Source: Chrysomallon squamiferum (lineage: Eukaryota > Mollusca > Gastropoda > Neomphalida > Peltospiridae). From it: a DNA stretch of 64,000 nt. This document shows positions 1 to 14,446 of the stretch, piece after piece; within the stretch, counting starts at the first letter, position 1; each line of letters opens with the position of its first letter. The DNA is taken from contig CM022678.1 in assembly GCA_012295275.1 (NCBI GenBank), positions 11,171,782 through 11,235,781 on the forward strand, in the 5' to 3' direction. The position numbers were made by a program, and so were the translations under genes. The notes under the pieces are model-generated. The model did no database searches. It was not told the DNA's origin and saw only the letters and a program-made list of their open reading frames with translations.

Positions 1-473
1 GTAATGAAGGTAGTTACTGTGAAGAGGTGACTAACGATTTAATTAAACGAGTCGGGTGGGTGGGGTTTTGATTGCAGGTGCAAACAGGTAATGCTAGAAA
101 AATGCACTGAATGAGTACTGCAGGCTTTGTTTGCTTGCATGTTTGTCATGAACTGGTCTTAAAGCTGTTTGGGTAACAGATCTACACTATGGTGTGTGTA
201 AGAGTATTTCTGAGTCCATCCTTGCATTCGAGTATGCATACATGACATGAGTGTGTGTGTATCCTTTATAAAAATCATTGATGAAGATTTCAAACATTCA
301 TCCATTTTAATTTTTTTTTAATTTTTTTTTTATCTACATACACCTGTGACTGTCTTGTTACCCAGACAGTCTTGTCAGTCAGTCTGTCTGTCTGTCTGTG
401 TGTGTGTGGGCATGTTGTCTGTAGCTGTTTTTTTGCATTTGTTTTTTTTTTTTTTTTTCTCTCTTGATTGAAG
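1..473. other. CLK intron, no exon seen
   Basis: AT-rich sequence lying upstream of the first recognisable CLK exon. It ends in a long T run followed by ...gattgaag, which serves as the splice acceptor for the exon beginning at 474. No additional kinase coding sequence was recognised, so the rest of the kinase domain must lie to the left of the window. Confidence 0.6.
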
Positions 474-564
474 AAAACAAAAATACTTCCATCGGGGCAA
501 GTTTGACTGGGACCCAGACAGCGAAGCAGGTCACTATGTCAGAGTTCACTGTCGACCAATCAAG
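474..564 (+). CDS. CLK: CLK/LAMMER kinase, shared penultimate exon
   Basis: This exon codes KQKYFHRGKFDWDPDSEAGH and then YVRVHCRPIK. That is the CLK-family segment before the last part of the kinase C-lobe; vertebrate CLK2 has a very similar KQKYFYRG..LDWDE..SAGRYV stretch. CLK kinases are dual-specificity nuclear kinases that phosphorylate SR splicing factors. The acceptor is ...attgaag at 473 and the first base (474) completes a split codon. The donor is gtgagt at 565, and the exon leaves in phase 0. Both downstream terminal exons accept phase 0, so either can be joined. The N-terminal part and catalytic core are outside the window, so the gene is partial here. The family call is firm; the paralogue (CLK2-like) is an inference from this short stretch. 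Confidence 0.88.
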
Positions 565-2272
<1,708 letters not shown>

Positions 2273-3913
2273 CACGGTCTGATAGACAAAGGGGTTGACG
2301 ATATCCAGCTGTTTGACCTAATAGAAAAGATGCTAGATTACATGCCGGAACAGCGCATCACACTGTCGGAGGCCTTTAAACACCCCTTCTTTGCCCCCTT
2401 ACACAGGGACTCCCCCAAGCGCCAGCTCTCCCCCATATCCTCTGACACCGTAGATAGTAGCACAACTAACAGCCTGAATGTAGATAAAACTACTACTACT
2501 ACTACTACCACTACTACCACCACTACTACTGACAATAAACCAAGCATGCCTGACACTGAGGTTGACGTAGTTGCTGAGCAGGCGGTGGTTAAGAGCGACG
2601 TTGAGACTGTCGCGTCAGCTTCGGGCTGCGTGACGGTGGCGTTTGCGAAAGAGCCGACGCCCATTTTCTCACCCCCGGGTTCAGACAGGCGTGGCAATAA
2701 CGACAGGGAAGGGTCTCTACGAACTCTAGCCACCCCTGCCCTGAGAAACGTAACAGTACCCACCCCTGAAATTAACACGCCCGAGAAAAAGAAAAGTTAC
2801 AGTGGTTCGTCGGAGAAAAAGTTGTCTTCCGATTTAATAGACACGCTTACCTCTTCAGGGTCCTCCCCCCAAAATATCTCTCCCCAGGACTCGAAAAGAA
2901 GTGATGGTGCCCCGTCCTGCCCCGCCCCATCCACGGGTAAAGTCGAAAACACCACGCCCTTGTTTAGTGATTTAGAAGACAAGCGAATGCTGGCCGAGTT
3001 GGACCGATTGTTTCCCAAATCCAGTTTGAAAAGCGATTCTAACGAAACGGAGTCGAAATCAAAAAGTGAAAAGACTGAACCAAAATTGATTATTTCCGAT
3101 CCTGGGGTTCCGACGTTTTCAGTGCAGAGTCCCAGCGTCGATCATCTTGATGAAAAGTCTTCTGGCGAAGCTGGGTTAAAAGAATCGCTGCACACAGAGA
3201 TGGGTCCTTCAATTCACTGTCCTGCGTACAGAGGACCCATCCAGCGACAGAAACCTGTGTCTGACGACACGAACACGCCAGACGCACAAAGCAAAGTTTC
3301 TTCTGAATCACTTTCTAAAACAGCAGAGCCGAAAGTTACAGATTCTCAGTCTAAACAAATGGATCCCAGAATCAGTGATCCTGTCTTGCATTCTAAACAG
3401 GTGGATTCCAAAATGACTGATTCGGTTTCTAAACAGCCAGATTCAGGGTCTAAAGATCCAGGCTCTGCTGGCGTTGATTCACATTCTAAACAGACAGACC
3501 GCGAGTCCGATTCCTCCGAGGAGTCGAGTTCTGATTCAGAGTATTACCCAGCTTCCGAGCACAGCGCGTACTTCCTGCTGAAAAGCCTGACCGACCCAGT
3601 GCATCCCATGATGCCGAGCGAGATGCCGAAGTCAGATCAGCTGCTGCTGCAGAAGCTGAACTCCCCGAGTCCGAACTCTCGCAGGAAATCCAACTCCCAC
3701 CTGTCTGAACACTGCTCGGACAGCCTGAAACGGGCGAAGGCTGAAAGTAAGAAAGCAGAACAGTCCTCGGGGTCACCTGACCAGTCATCCACGCAAAAGA
3801 AAGTGGATTCGGATTCGGTTAAAACGGATCCGTGGCAGTTTTTGATGGATTCTGACGTTGGCAGGCGAAACAGTGAGCAAGGTCAGAACCTAGCTGACAG
3901 TGGTCACAGGTGA
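2273..3913 (+). CDS. CLK: CLK alternative terminal exon A: C-lobe end plus long disordered tail
   Basis: A 1641-nt exon entered in phase 0 after tttcttgcag and ending at TGA 3911-3913. Its first about 45 codons rebuild the end of the kinase domain: LFDLIEKMLDYMPEQRITLS, followed by EAFKHPFFA. The pattern LFDLI..ML.Y.P..R.TL.EA..HPFF is the conserved CLK subdomain X-XI sequence. The following about 500 residues have no recognised fold. They are rich in Ser, Lys, Asp and Pro, with many S/T-P and SK motifs and a 14-residue threonine run. Canonical CLKs end soon after HPFF, so this tail is unusual. Exon 7905-8114 codes the same kinase segment again, so the two exons are alternatives. A polyadenylation signal at 4345 suits this isoform. 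The tail could be a regulatory or localisation region; that is inference. Confidence 0.85.
   Translation, partial: HGLIDKGVDDIQLFDLIEKMLDYMPEQRITLSEAFKHPFFAPLHRDSPKRQLSPISSDTVDSSTTNSLNVDKTTTTTTTTTTTTTTDNKPSMPDTEVDVVAEQAVVKSDVETVASASGCVTVAFAKEPTPIFSPPGSDRRGNNDREGSLRTLATPALRNVTVPTPEINTPEKKKSYSGSSEKKLSSDLIDTLTSSGSSPQNISPQDSKRSDGAPSCPAPSTGKVENTTPLFSDLEDKRMLAELDRLFPKSSLKSDSNETESKSKSEKTEPKLIISDPGVPTFSVQSPSVDHLDEKSSGEAGLKESLHTEMGPSIHCPAYRGPIQRQKPVSDDTNTPDAQSKVSSESLSKTAEPKVTDSQSKQMDPRISDPVLHSKQVDSKMTDSVSKQPDSGSKDPGSAGVDSHSKQTDRESDSSEESSSDSEYYPASEHSAYFLLKSLTDPVHPMMPSEMPKSDQLLLQKLNSPSPNSRRKSNSHLSEHCSDSLKRAKAESKKAEQSSGSPDQSSTQKKVDSDSVKTDPWQFLMDSDVGRRNSEQGQNLADSGHR
2489..2530 (+). repeat. Coding (ACT/ACC)n tract, poly-threonine
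   Basis: An in-frame trinucleotide array of ACT and ACC codons encodes 14 consecutive threonines inside CLK exon A. The same triplet class forms large non-coding arrays elsewhere in the window, at 59.4 and 62.7-63.4 kb. Confidence 0.95.
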
Positions 3914-4394
3914 TAGTCTGACACTGAGCTCCGCTTTCCTCTCGGAATTAGTCTCTTATTTTACACACAGAGTTGAAATCTTAGTAATCATGACATTAGA
4001 TCATAGGCATATTCCGTTTTCTTTTAATGTTATTTCGTTTATTTTTTTTATTTTTTTATTTTTTTTAACCCCAAACGAATCAAGTCACATTTTTTTTTTG
4101 TATTCTCTCCTCTTTGTACAGACTAATCCTGATTCTTCAGTTAGCATCAAACTGAAACCCCAAGATCTAGTTCCCAATGCAGGTTTGAATTGTTCAGTTT
4201 TGTTGTTATTTCCAAGAAAGACAAAACAAAGCTATAATGTTAATTTTACAGTTTGTACATATGTTGATTGGTTTACTGTACATATCAGATTAATATATTT
4301 AAAATGGATTGAACTGTTTAATGATTTCTGTGCTTGTTACTGAGAATAAATATAATAGCAATTTGAGATATATTTATACATAATATATAAATAT

Positions 4395-4427
<33 letters not shown>

Positions 4428-5741
4428 ACTGTTGATTAATCTGAAATTGTTTTGAATTATTGTTTCCATAAATTTCATTGTTAACACTAACCCATTACAC
4501 TGTTTTCATATCTCATTGTGTATAATGCATTTTGACTGTTTGCATTTTCAACTTGTAAATCCATAACAGTGTAACAACATATTCTTTTTTAAATGAGGTT
4601 ATTAATAGATAAGTGTCTGCTTGCAACACATCAAACTCGGTATTTCAAGAATGTATGCGTGGAAGATAGAAATATGTTTGTGTGGCTTTCTAAACTTGTC
4701 TGTTTTTGATAGTTCTGTTTGTTCAGAACTTACATTGGCCATCACACCTAAACTGTCCTATTTCCTCACAGAACTAAACTGTCCCATTTACTCACTTTGA
4801 GCACAGGCCTTAACTGTCCTATTTACTCAGTGTGAGCACAGGCCTTTGATTATTCTTTCATTCTTTTCTTTTTTTCAAAGTGATTTTCAGATGAAACAAA
4901 ACTCACTGAAACCCTGCTAACACATTTAATAGAGAATTAATATGATCTGAAAATGAACACAGTAATGGTGGTACAACTATTACTTCTACTACTACTACTA
5001 CTACTACTACATTCAGCGGAAATTTATCAAGTTTGATCTATCATTCCCAGCGTTGTTGCTTTCCTGGTGTAAACTGGTTCCTTCTGATTCAGTTTCTTGC
5101 TAGCTGACTGATGAGGCATTTTCAAAGGCATCAACTTGCAGTAAAAGTACTTTACAACCCACAATCCTACCAACCCCTAGACCAGTTGACCCTTCCAAGG
5201 TCAATGACCCTGAAACTGTATAATATGGGACTTCAAAAACATCTGTTTTATTTATTTATTTATATTTTCAAAATTTATGATGTGCCCATGTCTAGAACCC
5301 CCAAAGCTGCTGTTTATTTCCGGGGGGGGGGGGGAAGTAAATAAAATAATTTTCAAAGAACTTGATGGTCCTTGCTAGTGAATGTCAGTTGACTGAGGAA
5401 TTGTGGGTATTTCTGCGTTGTCTAGGCATGTTGTTCAAATCTGACCACTGAACTTTTTATTTTTCCTTTTTTCAGTAATTCTTTCTTTCTGTTAATATTT
5501 TCTTTATTTTAAAACCTTTTTTTTTTTTTTTTTTTTTTGTCTTTATTTTATTTATTTTTTCTTTGCCTTCGTTCATATTATTCCAATTGGTCCCTTTTGA
5601 ATCTTCTGTATTGTATTTTTCAGTTTTCAGTTTATTTTCTGAAATTAAACAAAAAAAGAAGAAAAAAAAAAAATTAAAAAAAAAAAAATCTTTAATGTCA
5701 AAATCAACAACAAATATCTTTATTTTTATTGATATTATTTT

Positions 5742-5783
<42 letters not shown>

Positions 5784-7904
5784 CAATCTTATCTGTTGGG
5801 AATGCATTTGAACAAATCTCACTTAACAAATCTAATTAAAACAACTTACTGTGACTAAAAACCTTGTTACAAGCCAAAACCCACTGACATACCTAGAACC
5901 CAGCCAGCTCTGTAACCATGGTAACCACACGCCTGTTAGTAGCCTGCCTTCAGTGTGTTGTGCTGTTTCATTGGCTGTTCATATAGTCAGGATATAGAAA
6001 TGAACCAATCCAGTCATCCGACACAATCTTAGATGAATCATTTTTGTTTTTCATTTTGGCTTGCTTATATAACTTTTTTGTTTTTATTATTATTTTTTAT
6101 TTATTTTTATTTATTTTTTGCTATTTGCTGATATTTTCAGCAGTGAGAGCTTTTGTATTAGGTCATGTTTATCAACTCTGAGGTCAGGTCAGAAAATATT
6201 TTTATAATTTATTTATTTATTTATGTATTTATTACTTTTTATTTTTATTTTTTTCTATTTTTTTAAAATTTATTTAAATTAATTTTCACAAATTTTTCTT
6301 ACATTATTTTTAATAATAATAATAATAATAATAATAATATAATTTGTTTTTATTTAAGTCAAGAAATACTGTTAATTAAAATTTTGCACAAACCTTAATC
6401 AATTATTGTTTAATAGAAAATAAATAACAAATGTAGGAATGTCAGTTTTTCTAAACAGACATTAATAGAAGAATTGTGTTGATTACTTTTTCTGGCCATT
6501 GTTATTTAATTATTTATTTATTTATTTATCATCATTAATTTTTTTTTTTTTTTTTTTAGTTTATTTCATCTGTTGATTGTTGTTGATGACTGGAAATGTT
6601 AAAACTGATCTAGATTTATTTTTGTTTCAGAACGCAGGTGCATTTCATGTGCTGTTGAAAAATGTTGTCTTAATTTCGTCTTTCTTTTCAGTTCTCTCTG
6701 TCAGTTTGTTCTTTTTAGCATTTTGATGTTCTACTTCTCTTTTATTTTTCTTTCATTTACTTAATTATTTGTTTTATTTTATTTTATTCTTCATTAATCA
6801 GTCTTCAAGCACTTGTTGGTATTATGTCTTAGGCCAAGCTTGTTATTTGCATTTTTCATTTAAAAAAAAAATTAAATAAATTTAAATTTATGCAGTATCA
6901 TTATGATTTATCATTTCCAATTTATTTTAAGAAAGCTTTGCTTTTTTTTGCTTTTTTCTTTTGGTTTTTTTAGTTTATGCACGAGTAAATAAATTTTCTT
7001 TCTTTTTTTTTTTTTTTTTTTTTGCTTTTTTTTTGACATTCATACATTTTTTTAAATTTATTTTTACTATTATTATTATTATTATTTTTTTTTTATATAT
7101 TATTTAGTTGTTGTTTTTTTATAGTTTCAAGATGATAACAAAATTAGGAAAAGCTTTCAGAAAAAAAAAATCATTGAACTGCTGATTTATTAATCATCAT
7201 TAATAACAATTAAAATTAATGATTTTTAAATCTCAAACTGCATAAATTTAATTTTTCTCTCTCTCTCTCTCTCTGTCATATATATGTGTTACTGCTTCCA
7301 GTTTGTGCTGCATGAGAAAAATATTGGTAGTTTTATACTGCCTCAGTGTTGTCATGTTCAAAAGAAAATTACTCAAAATGTAACAAGCCAATGATAGAAC
7401 CCCCGACAGTTCAAAAGAATTTTAAAATAAATCACTAGAAATCACAAACAAACCTCCGTACATTGCTTGAATTTTTACCTGAGGATAATTGGCCTCCATG
7501 AACAAGATAGTACATTCCACAGTCTTTGGTGCCACTTTTGGAATGGGAAAATGTGTCTGCTATGTAATTTGGTATTTGGTATTTATTATGACACATGATT
7601 TTTTTTAAAGAGAGTTTTGTCAATTTTGGATAAAAAAAACCCACATTAAAAATGAAAATGAAAATAAAACTGATAATAATAATAATAATAATAGAAGTGA
7701 AGGAGAAGAAGTTTGCCTAATTTGCAAATGTTTAGTCTTATTAATTACAATAATAATACTAACTTTCGTAATAAAATTCATCATTACTTGTTGCATTTTG
7801 AACGTACACGAAATGGACAGAAAAGAAAAAAAAAAGACTTAAAAGCATTTATAGTGTGTTAGCGTAGCCTGTTGACTAAAGTCCCACTAATACACGTCTT
7901 GCAG
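3914..7904. other. 3' UTR of CLK isoform A, then intron before terminal exon B
   Basis: No convincing exon was found between the two terminal exons. The stretch is dominated by T runs, A runs and (ATT)n, for example around 5530-5780 and 6310-6340. An open frame at 3900-4343 has no family resemblance and simply continues out of exon A. An X-box-like motif (GTAACCATGGTAAC) sits at 5912-5925. Confidence 0.6.
4345..4350 (+). terminator. Polyadenylation signal AATAAA for CLK isoform A
   Basis: AATAAA about 430 bp after the TGA of terminal exon A, followed by AU-rich sequence. It is the first strong signal after that stop codon, so it is the probable 3' end of the long-tail isoform. Confidence 0.5.
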
Positions 7905-8114
7905 CGCTACCTAAAGGAACCTGACAGTGAGGAACATCGTCAGCTCTTCGACATCATCACCAAGATGCTGGACTACGACCCCCACGAGCGCATCGCGCTG
8001 AAGCAGGCGCTGAGGCACCCGTTCTTCCGCCGCTTCTACGAGGAGGACCTCGTGCGCAGCTTCGACAACCCCAACACCAAGGACCGGTGTCGCTCGCAGA
8101 GTCTGAGCAGATGA
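7905..8114 (+). CDS. CLK: CLK alternative terminal exon B: canonical short C-terminus
   Basis: A phase-0 exon after ...acgtcttgcag that ends at TGA 8112-8114. It codes RYLKEPDSEEHRQLFDIITK, then MLDYDPHERIALKQALRHPF and a short tail. Joined to exon 474-564 it gives the expected CLK C-lobe (CRPIK-RYL...E.HRQLFD.I.KMLDY.P..R..L..AL.HPFF), ending about 30 residues after HPFF as usual for CLKs. It therefore looks like the conventional terminal exon, and exon A like the derived one. It is much more GC-rich than its surroundings, which supports real coding. Which isoform dominates cannot be told from the DNA. Confidence 0.9.
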   Translation, partial: RYLKEPDSEEHRQLFDIITKMLDYDPHERIALKQALRHPFFRRFYEEDLVRSFDNPNTKDRCRSQSLSR

Positions 8115-11100
8115 CTGCAGTCCCTGGGACACAAGTACTGAGTCACCTTGGTTGCAGTGTTTCATTTGTTTAGGGGGTTTTATGGGGGTTTTGTGTTGTT
8201 TTTTTTGTGGACTCTGCCAGTATTTTTATTTATTTTTTATTTTTTTTTAAATTGCAAAAATTAAAAAAAAAAAAATGAATTTTTTTTTTTTTTTTTTTTT
8301 TAAAGTTTTAAAATATTAAATGATAAGAAACATTAATAACTTCTGCTGATGAAAACAGTCTCTGTACTTTAACATAGTATTATTATTATTATTATTATTA
8401 TTAACTGTCACCTTTTTTTTTAATTATTATCTTTTTTTAAATATAGACAATTAAAAAGTCCAGAATGTTTATTTTAAAGTCTGTTTATTAATACAATTAT
8501 TATTTTTTTTTTAAATGTTGCCAGATAGTATTGTATTTGTTGCCGTTGGCAACCTGATTAATAGGAGTACTTGTGTCTTTAGTGAATTTGTAGAAGAAAA
8601 AAAGATTTGATAGACAGAAAAGTTTTTTTTGTTTTTTTTTTTCATCCTTTGGATGTGCCATACAGTTACTTTGCTGGTCTGCAGTCACTGTTGGATGTTC
8701 CACGTGGTTTTATTTGGCTGGACTGTGGTCACCCACCGGTCAGTGCTGAGTTTGACCGTTTTCACTTCTTGTTAGTTACCTGTGTGGGAAAGTTCATTAT
8801 GATAACGTTGTTGTTATTATTATCATTATTATTTATAGAAAAGAAAAAGAAAAATAAACAGATGCATTGGAATTTCCCAAAGCTGAAAAGATGTTAAAAA
8901 TAAAAAAAAAAAATTTGTGATGAACATATCAAAAGTTGAGACGTTCGCTGTTTTGGGTTCGAATCTCTGATAAACTTTGAACTCCACCACCCTTGTTGTG
9001 AGACAGCAGAATCAAAAAAACTTCCACTGTGGAATTGGTTGCCCCTGGCAACAGTGATTGAAAATGGGGTCATTGGGGTTCATTAGGAGCTGTGCTGTTT
9101 CACACTGTTCATTTATGTTTTTTCTTTTTTTTTTTGTTCATTTTTTTTTTCTCATTTTTTTTTTATCTTATTTTTTTATATTATTGCTGTGGGTTGCTGC
9201 TTTAAGTTCACATTAACAAGAGCGTGGATGAAGTCACTTGATCCTGGCACAAGCCAAATATCAGAGGTCTGTTCACGTTTTCTGTCTCCTGGTGAAATAA
9301 ATCCTGCTTCTTTGCAGTTTATTTTGCTCAGTATAATCAGGATGTTACGATATTTGGCAAATTTTGGCTGGGTGTACAAATAAAAAAATAGTATAGCATT
9401 TCCAAAACTAAAAAAACTAAATTAAAAATAAAAATTCAGTGTCGACCAATTTATTTGGGAGAATGGAAAAAAAATACTAGTATAAAAATTTTAAATTTTT
9501 GGGAGTTAATTAAAAAAAGTAAATACATAGAATAAATGATTTTAGTTTACTTCGTCCAAGTATTTTTTGTTGAAGTGGAAAACTTTTTTTTTTTTTTTAT
9601 AAAAACCAAAGAAGAAAGGAAAATTTTAAATGTTGGATTTTTCCATATCTGAAATCGTTAAATTTTGGTTATTTCTTTTGGAATTTGGAAAATGTGGATC
9701 TGGTTAAAACAAAACAAAGATGAGGACAAATGAAACTGAAAAATCATTCTGCAGATGAAAATGTAGTTTGTTGAGTTGTTTTTCACTGCAGAAAAAGGAA
9801 TTAGAAATGGTTGATTATTTAAAGATATTTAACAGGATTGTTATGAAGATTCGTCAAGTCTAACTAAACGAAGTTATAAACACTGGTTTTACCACAAAGA
9901 GTGCTAACATTTGTAGAACTAATTTCTTATTAATATTCATCTCATAAAACTTTATCAGGAATGTTTCTGTTTTTAAAAATTAGGTCAAAAACAGTTGTTT
10001 AAACAATATTATCTTTTTTCCTTTAATAGTGAACATCAAGATTGCCGTTGAAGGCTATTATCATCTTTATATTTCTAAACAAGCACAATTATACTAAACT
10101 GTCTAGATTGAAAAATTAATAATTTTCAAATTGTGGTTTTATTTGTTTTTTTTTAAATGTTTTGTGTTTGTTAGAACTGAAATTCAGTAATACGGTGCCA
10201 GTTTTCAACTCAGTATTTTCCATTATTTACTGACATAATTTTTCAAAATGTAAAATAAAGTATTTTTAGTTTTGTTGGATTTGAAGATGTGGGCATTAAA
10301 GATGATTTATTTTTGTTACACTGAATACTTCTGCAGTGCCATTAAAAACATGTAAAAAAAGAAATAGGATTTGTAATGAAGAAATAAAATAACAATATAA
10401 GTATGTTTGTTAAATAGTATTTAGTTAAACTGCTGGATTAATGCTGATAATCCAGATTATCGTATTTGTACAGAATCTAAATACGTAAATTAATATTTTG
10501 TTGTGTGTTTTGTTTTATAATTTTTCTTTCCTTCCTTCTTCTTTCTTTCTTTATTACAATTTATTATTATTAAATTTTTTTTTTTTTTTTTTTTTTTAAA
10601 TAAATCTTGATAATATATTGTGTCCAAAAAATAATGTTTTTGCAGGCTTTTGATTAATTAAAATTAAGTGGAATTTTATCCTTCTCAAACAATTTTCAAA
10701 AGTGACCTCAAGAAGTTTTAAATCATCTTGAATAACATTAGAGTTGAAAAAAAATTTTATTAGCTAAACAAATGCTAATAATCCTGTCTAATTAACGGAA
10801 AATATCAGTTTAGTATTCACTGCCCATTTTGCTAGTATTCTCAGATTTTTCATAACATTTTATGTATCCTGCCGTCATTTTTCATTCAGTTTTTTTAATC
10901 GCTAGCTACATTTATTTATTATTATATTATTTATTATTACTGATTATGATAATTTCATTATTATAATTATAAATATAATTCTTCTGTCCATTTTCATCCT
11001 TTTATTTTTTTTTTAAAAGAAAAAGGCTTTTGTTTGTTAGAGTGAACAAAGTTGTGTACATAGAATTATCTGGAAAACGAAACTTTTATTTGTGTAACGT

Positions 11101-12191
11101 TTGATTTGTGCAATATCATTTTGTCAGCAGCGCTCTTGAATCATTGTAGCAAAATGAAAAATAAAAATCTTGCTAAGCATGAAAATATTCTGTTCTGACT
11201 CTGTTGTTTTTTTTTTATCCGTGTGCTTTTTTCATGTTTGAAAGATTAAAAATAAATTTGAAAAAAAATTGTGACCATTTTCAGTAAAAGGTTAGTTACG
11301 TTATTGAGAAGCTATCATTACATTTTCTTTTTTTTAATTGTTTTATTCTTTATTTTTACTTTTCATGATTTATTTATTTATTTATTTATTTTTTTTTTTT
11401 TTTTCATTCAGAATATCTGATAAATATAAACAAAGTTAAAAAATAAAACTTTCTTTCATGGGAAAGGGTCACAATTTCCATTTTTACAATCTTGTTTATT
11501 AATGGCAAGTAATATTATTATTATAAAGTGATTCAGGGGAAGAAAAAAAAGTTATTCTTTAGCAAATGTATCATTCTGTTGTATTTCTTTAATTTATTTT
11601 TTAATTTTTTTTTTTTGGTGTACACAAGATACATTAAACACAGAAATATTTACAAATATAACCAGTATGCATAATTATCTGGAACATGTTTGTGAAATGA
11701 ATGTTGACAGAAAACTATAAAAATATTTATAGCTAAATTTAATTTAATTAATGCTTGAAGGTTTCACTTGCATGTTTGCTCTGATTATAAAAAAAGTCAG
11801 AATGCTACAGCTTTTCCCATCGTTTTAAAGTTACAAACATTCTTCTGTGTTTTGTACTTTGTATGAAGATATTCCACCTGATCATTGTAGATGTTATTTA
11901 TTACTAATGTGTTTCTATTAATAACCTGTTGAAAAGTTAACACTACGTTTTAGTCATCTAACTACAGCAGAACTATTTTCTGTCTGAGTGTGTGGGTGTG
12001 TGTGTATGTGAGATTACAGATACAACTGGATTTGTCACTGAATTTCATTGTTATTTTATTATTATTATTATTATATGTTTTTTTTTTTTTTTTTTTTTAA
12101 CAACCTTGCATGTGTGTGTATATTACAAACAGCTTTTTTCTTGTTGCATCCAAAAATTTATAAGTTATTCAGTAATTAAACGTAAAATCCA

Positions 12192-12226
<35 letters not shown>

Positions 12227-12966
12227 GCAATAAGTTTAATATTAAAGAGTAAAGGTTTTTTTGTGTTTTTTTTTTCTCTGAGGATAATTTGTATTTAAGT
12301 TATCCAATTTTAAGAGTATTCTCTTGTGTTTTTATTTATTTATTTACTTTATTATTATTATATATAGAGAAATATTTATTATTATTATTATTATTTTTTT
12401 TTTTTTTAGTATATTAATCCAGTTAGGATAACACAAAATGTTGTCTATTTATTTAATTTTCAAAAATTTCCATTAATTCCTTATTCAAATTAGGCTTAAA
12501 CAAAAATATTTTAAATGTCAAAGTAGTAAAGGATGTATGTAAATTAACATGTTTGTTATTTTTAAGAGTTTTTTTTAATTTTTAATTTTTAATTTATTTA
12601 TCACCCGAAGTGCATTCTGTTTAGTGTTTGAACAAATAATGTTAAAATAAATAAATAAAAAATTTACAAAAAAAACCCCAACTAAAACAGTCTTGTGTGA
12701 CAAATATTTCTTTAAAAATTAATGTTAATGAACCTGAAAGAAATTGTTGCAAAAATGTAGAAAATTATTATCATACTGAGATGTCTTTGTATTTAATCTG
12801 AAAACGTTGCTTGTTTTTCCCATTGTCACAGTTTGCTGGTGTGCACAATAACATTTAACTTTGACTCAGTTTGAAGACTGGTGAAAGAATCGACCTAGTC
12901 ACTGTGAAATACTGTACAGCTGTATAAATAAAAATGTTTACAGAATTTATTTTGTTTTTGTTTATT

Positions 12967-13101
12967 TCACACACACACACAGACAGACGCACACACACAC
13001 ACACACAAGCACACTCACACACACACACACACAGAAGCACAGAGAAATAAATAAGTACATATATACATACATATATATATATATACAAGCACACAGATAC
13101 A

Positions 13102-13148
<47 letters not shown>

Positions 13149-13150
13149 GT
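12967..13150. repeat. Compound (CA)n/(CATA)n/(TA)n microsatellite
   Basis: Adjacent runs of CA, CATA and TA repeats, clearly visible in the sequence. Confidence 0.9.
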
Positions 13151-13332
13151 ACATATTATATACATAATTTCAAATATAAACATACGCATACAGGTATCCA
13201 CTCACACCGTCTATTCCAGAGAGCTGGTTACAACTGGATGATGTCAGATGAAGATACTGTTAAATATAAAATAAATGAAGAAAAAATGTACTTCTTGCTG
13301 AGGTTCTGCTATTGCTGAATAAACCTTGAGGA

Positions 13333-13369
<37 letters not shown>

Positions 13370-13567
13370 TTCTTCTGAATTTAAATAAAATTCGTTCATC
13401 AGTTTCAGAACAAATATATGACTGCCTTATATATATCATATATGTGGAGCACAGGTTGGAATCAGAAAAAAGCATGAAGGATTAAGAAAAACACCCTTTT
13501 TATTCTGGTCTTTTGGAACGTCAACAAAAGCAGAAGTACATCATACAGATTTTTTTTATTTTTTATT

Positions 13568-13619
<52 letters not shown>

Positions 13620-13639
13620 GTACTTTTTAACTCTGGGTA

Positions 13640-13752
<113 letters not shown>

Positions 13753-14134
13753 ATGTTTGCTACTGTTTAATTCCTGTCTTCATTATTTTTATTTCCTACT
13801 GTTCTAACGATGTACGATCATATCACTTCACAACATCGAGTGAACTCCATTACTAACCTCGTGGAAGACAGGCATCTAAAACCAGATAATAACTTTACCA
13901 ACAGCTGTTATTTACCTTTTATTCACACCTGGATATTTCCGTGGTGAGTAATATGACTCAAAATAGATGGACTCGCGCGGAACTTTAGAGTAGTATTAGT
14001 TGCGAAAACAAACGGAGAAAGAAAGCGGAAGACATATTTACGTTTGCTGCGGGATCGCTTAGTAGTCAGGGGTTACGATTTAACGAGATGGCGAGGAGAC
14101 CCGAAGCACGTAGTTTGTTTTCTGCGTCTTGTAA

Positions 14135-14235
<101 letters not shown>

Positions 14236-14410
14236 GAACTAAGTATTCTTTTCATTACTTTGTATTGTGTCAATTTTAAAAAAAAAAAAAAAAACATTTT
14301 CGTTTTATTTACATATTCAAAATAAATCTCAAATTCTGTCCAAAACTCAAAAATGTTCATTTCGCTGAAAAAAAAAAAAAAAGGAAAAGAAAAAGAAATA
14401 ATAATAATAA

Positions 14411-14446
<36 letters not shown>

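Noticed and set aside
3900-4343. 147-codon frame after CLK exon A, with an acceptor-like site at about 4121
   Set aside because: The frame is T-rich with no family features. Splicing from AG|GTGATA at 3910 to 4122 would add only a few residues before a stop, so it is treated as 3' UTR.
8956-8965. GGTTCGAATC, a perfect tRNA T-loop/B-box
   Set aside because: No A-box, acceptor stem or cloverleaf could be found around it, so it is at most a chance match or a very decayed tRNA-like SINE.
9189-9383. 64-codon frame in the CLK 3' region
   Set aside because: It lies in the probable 3' UTR with no homology-like features and no consistent splice sites.
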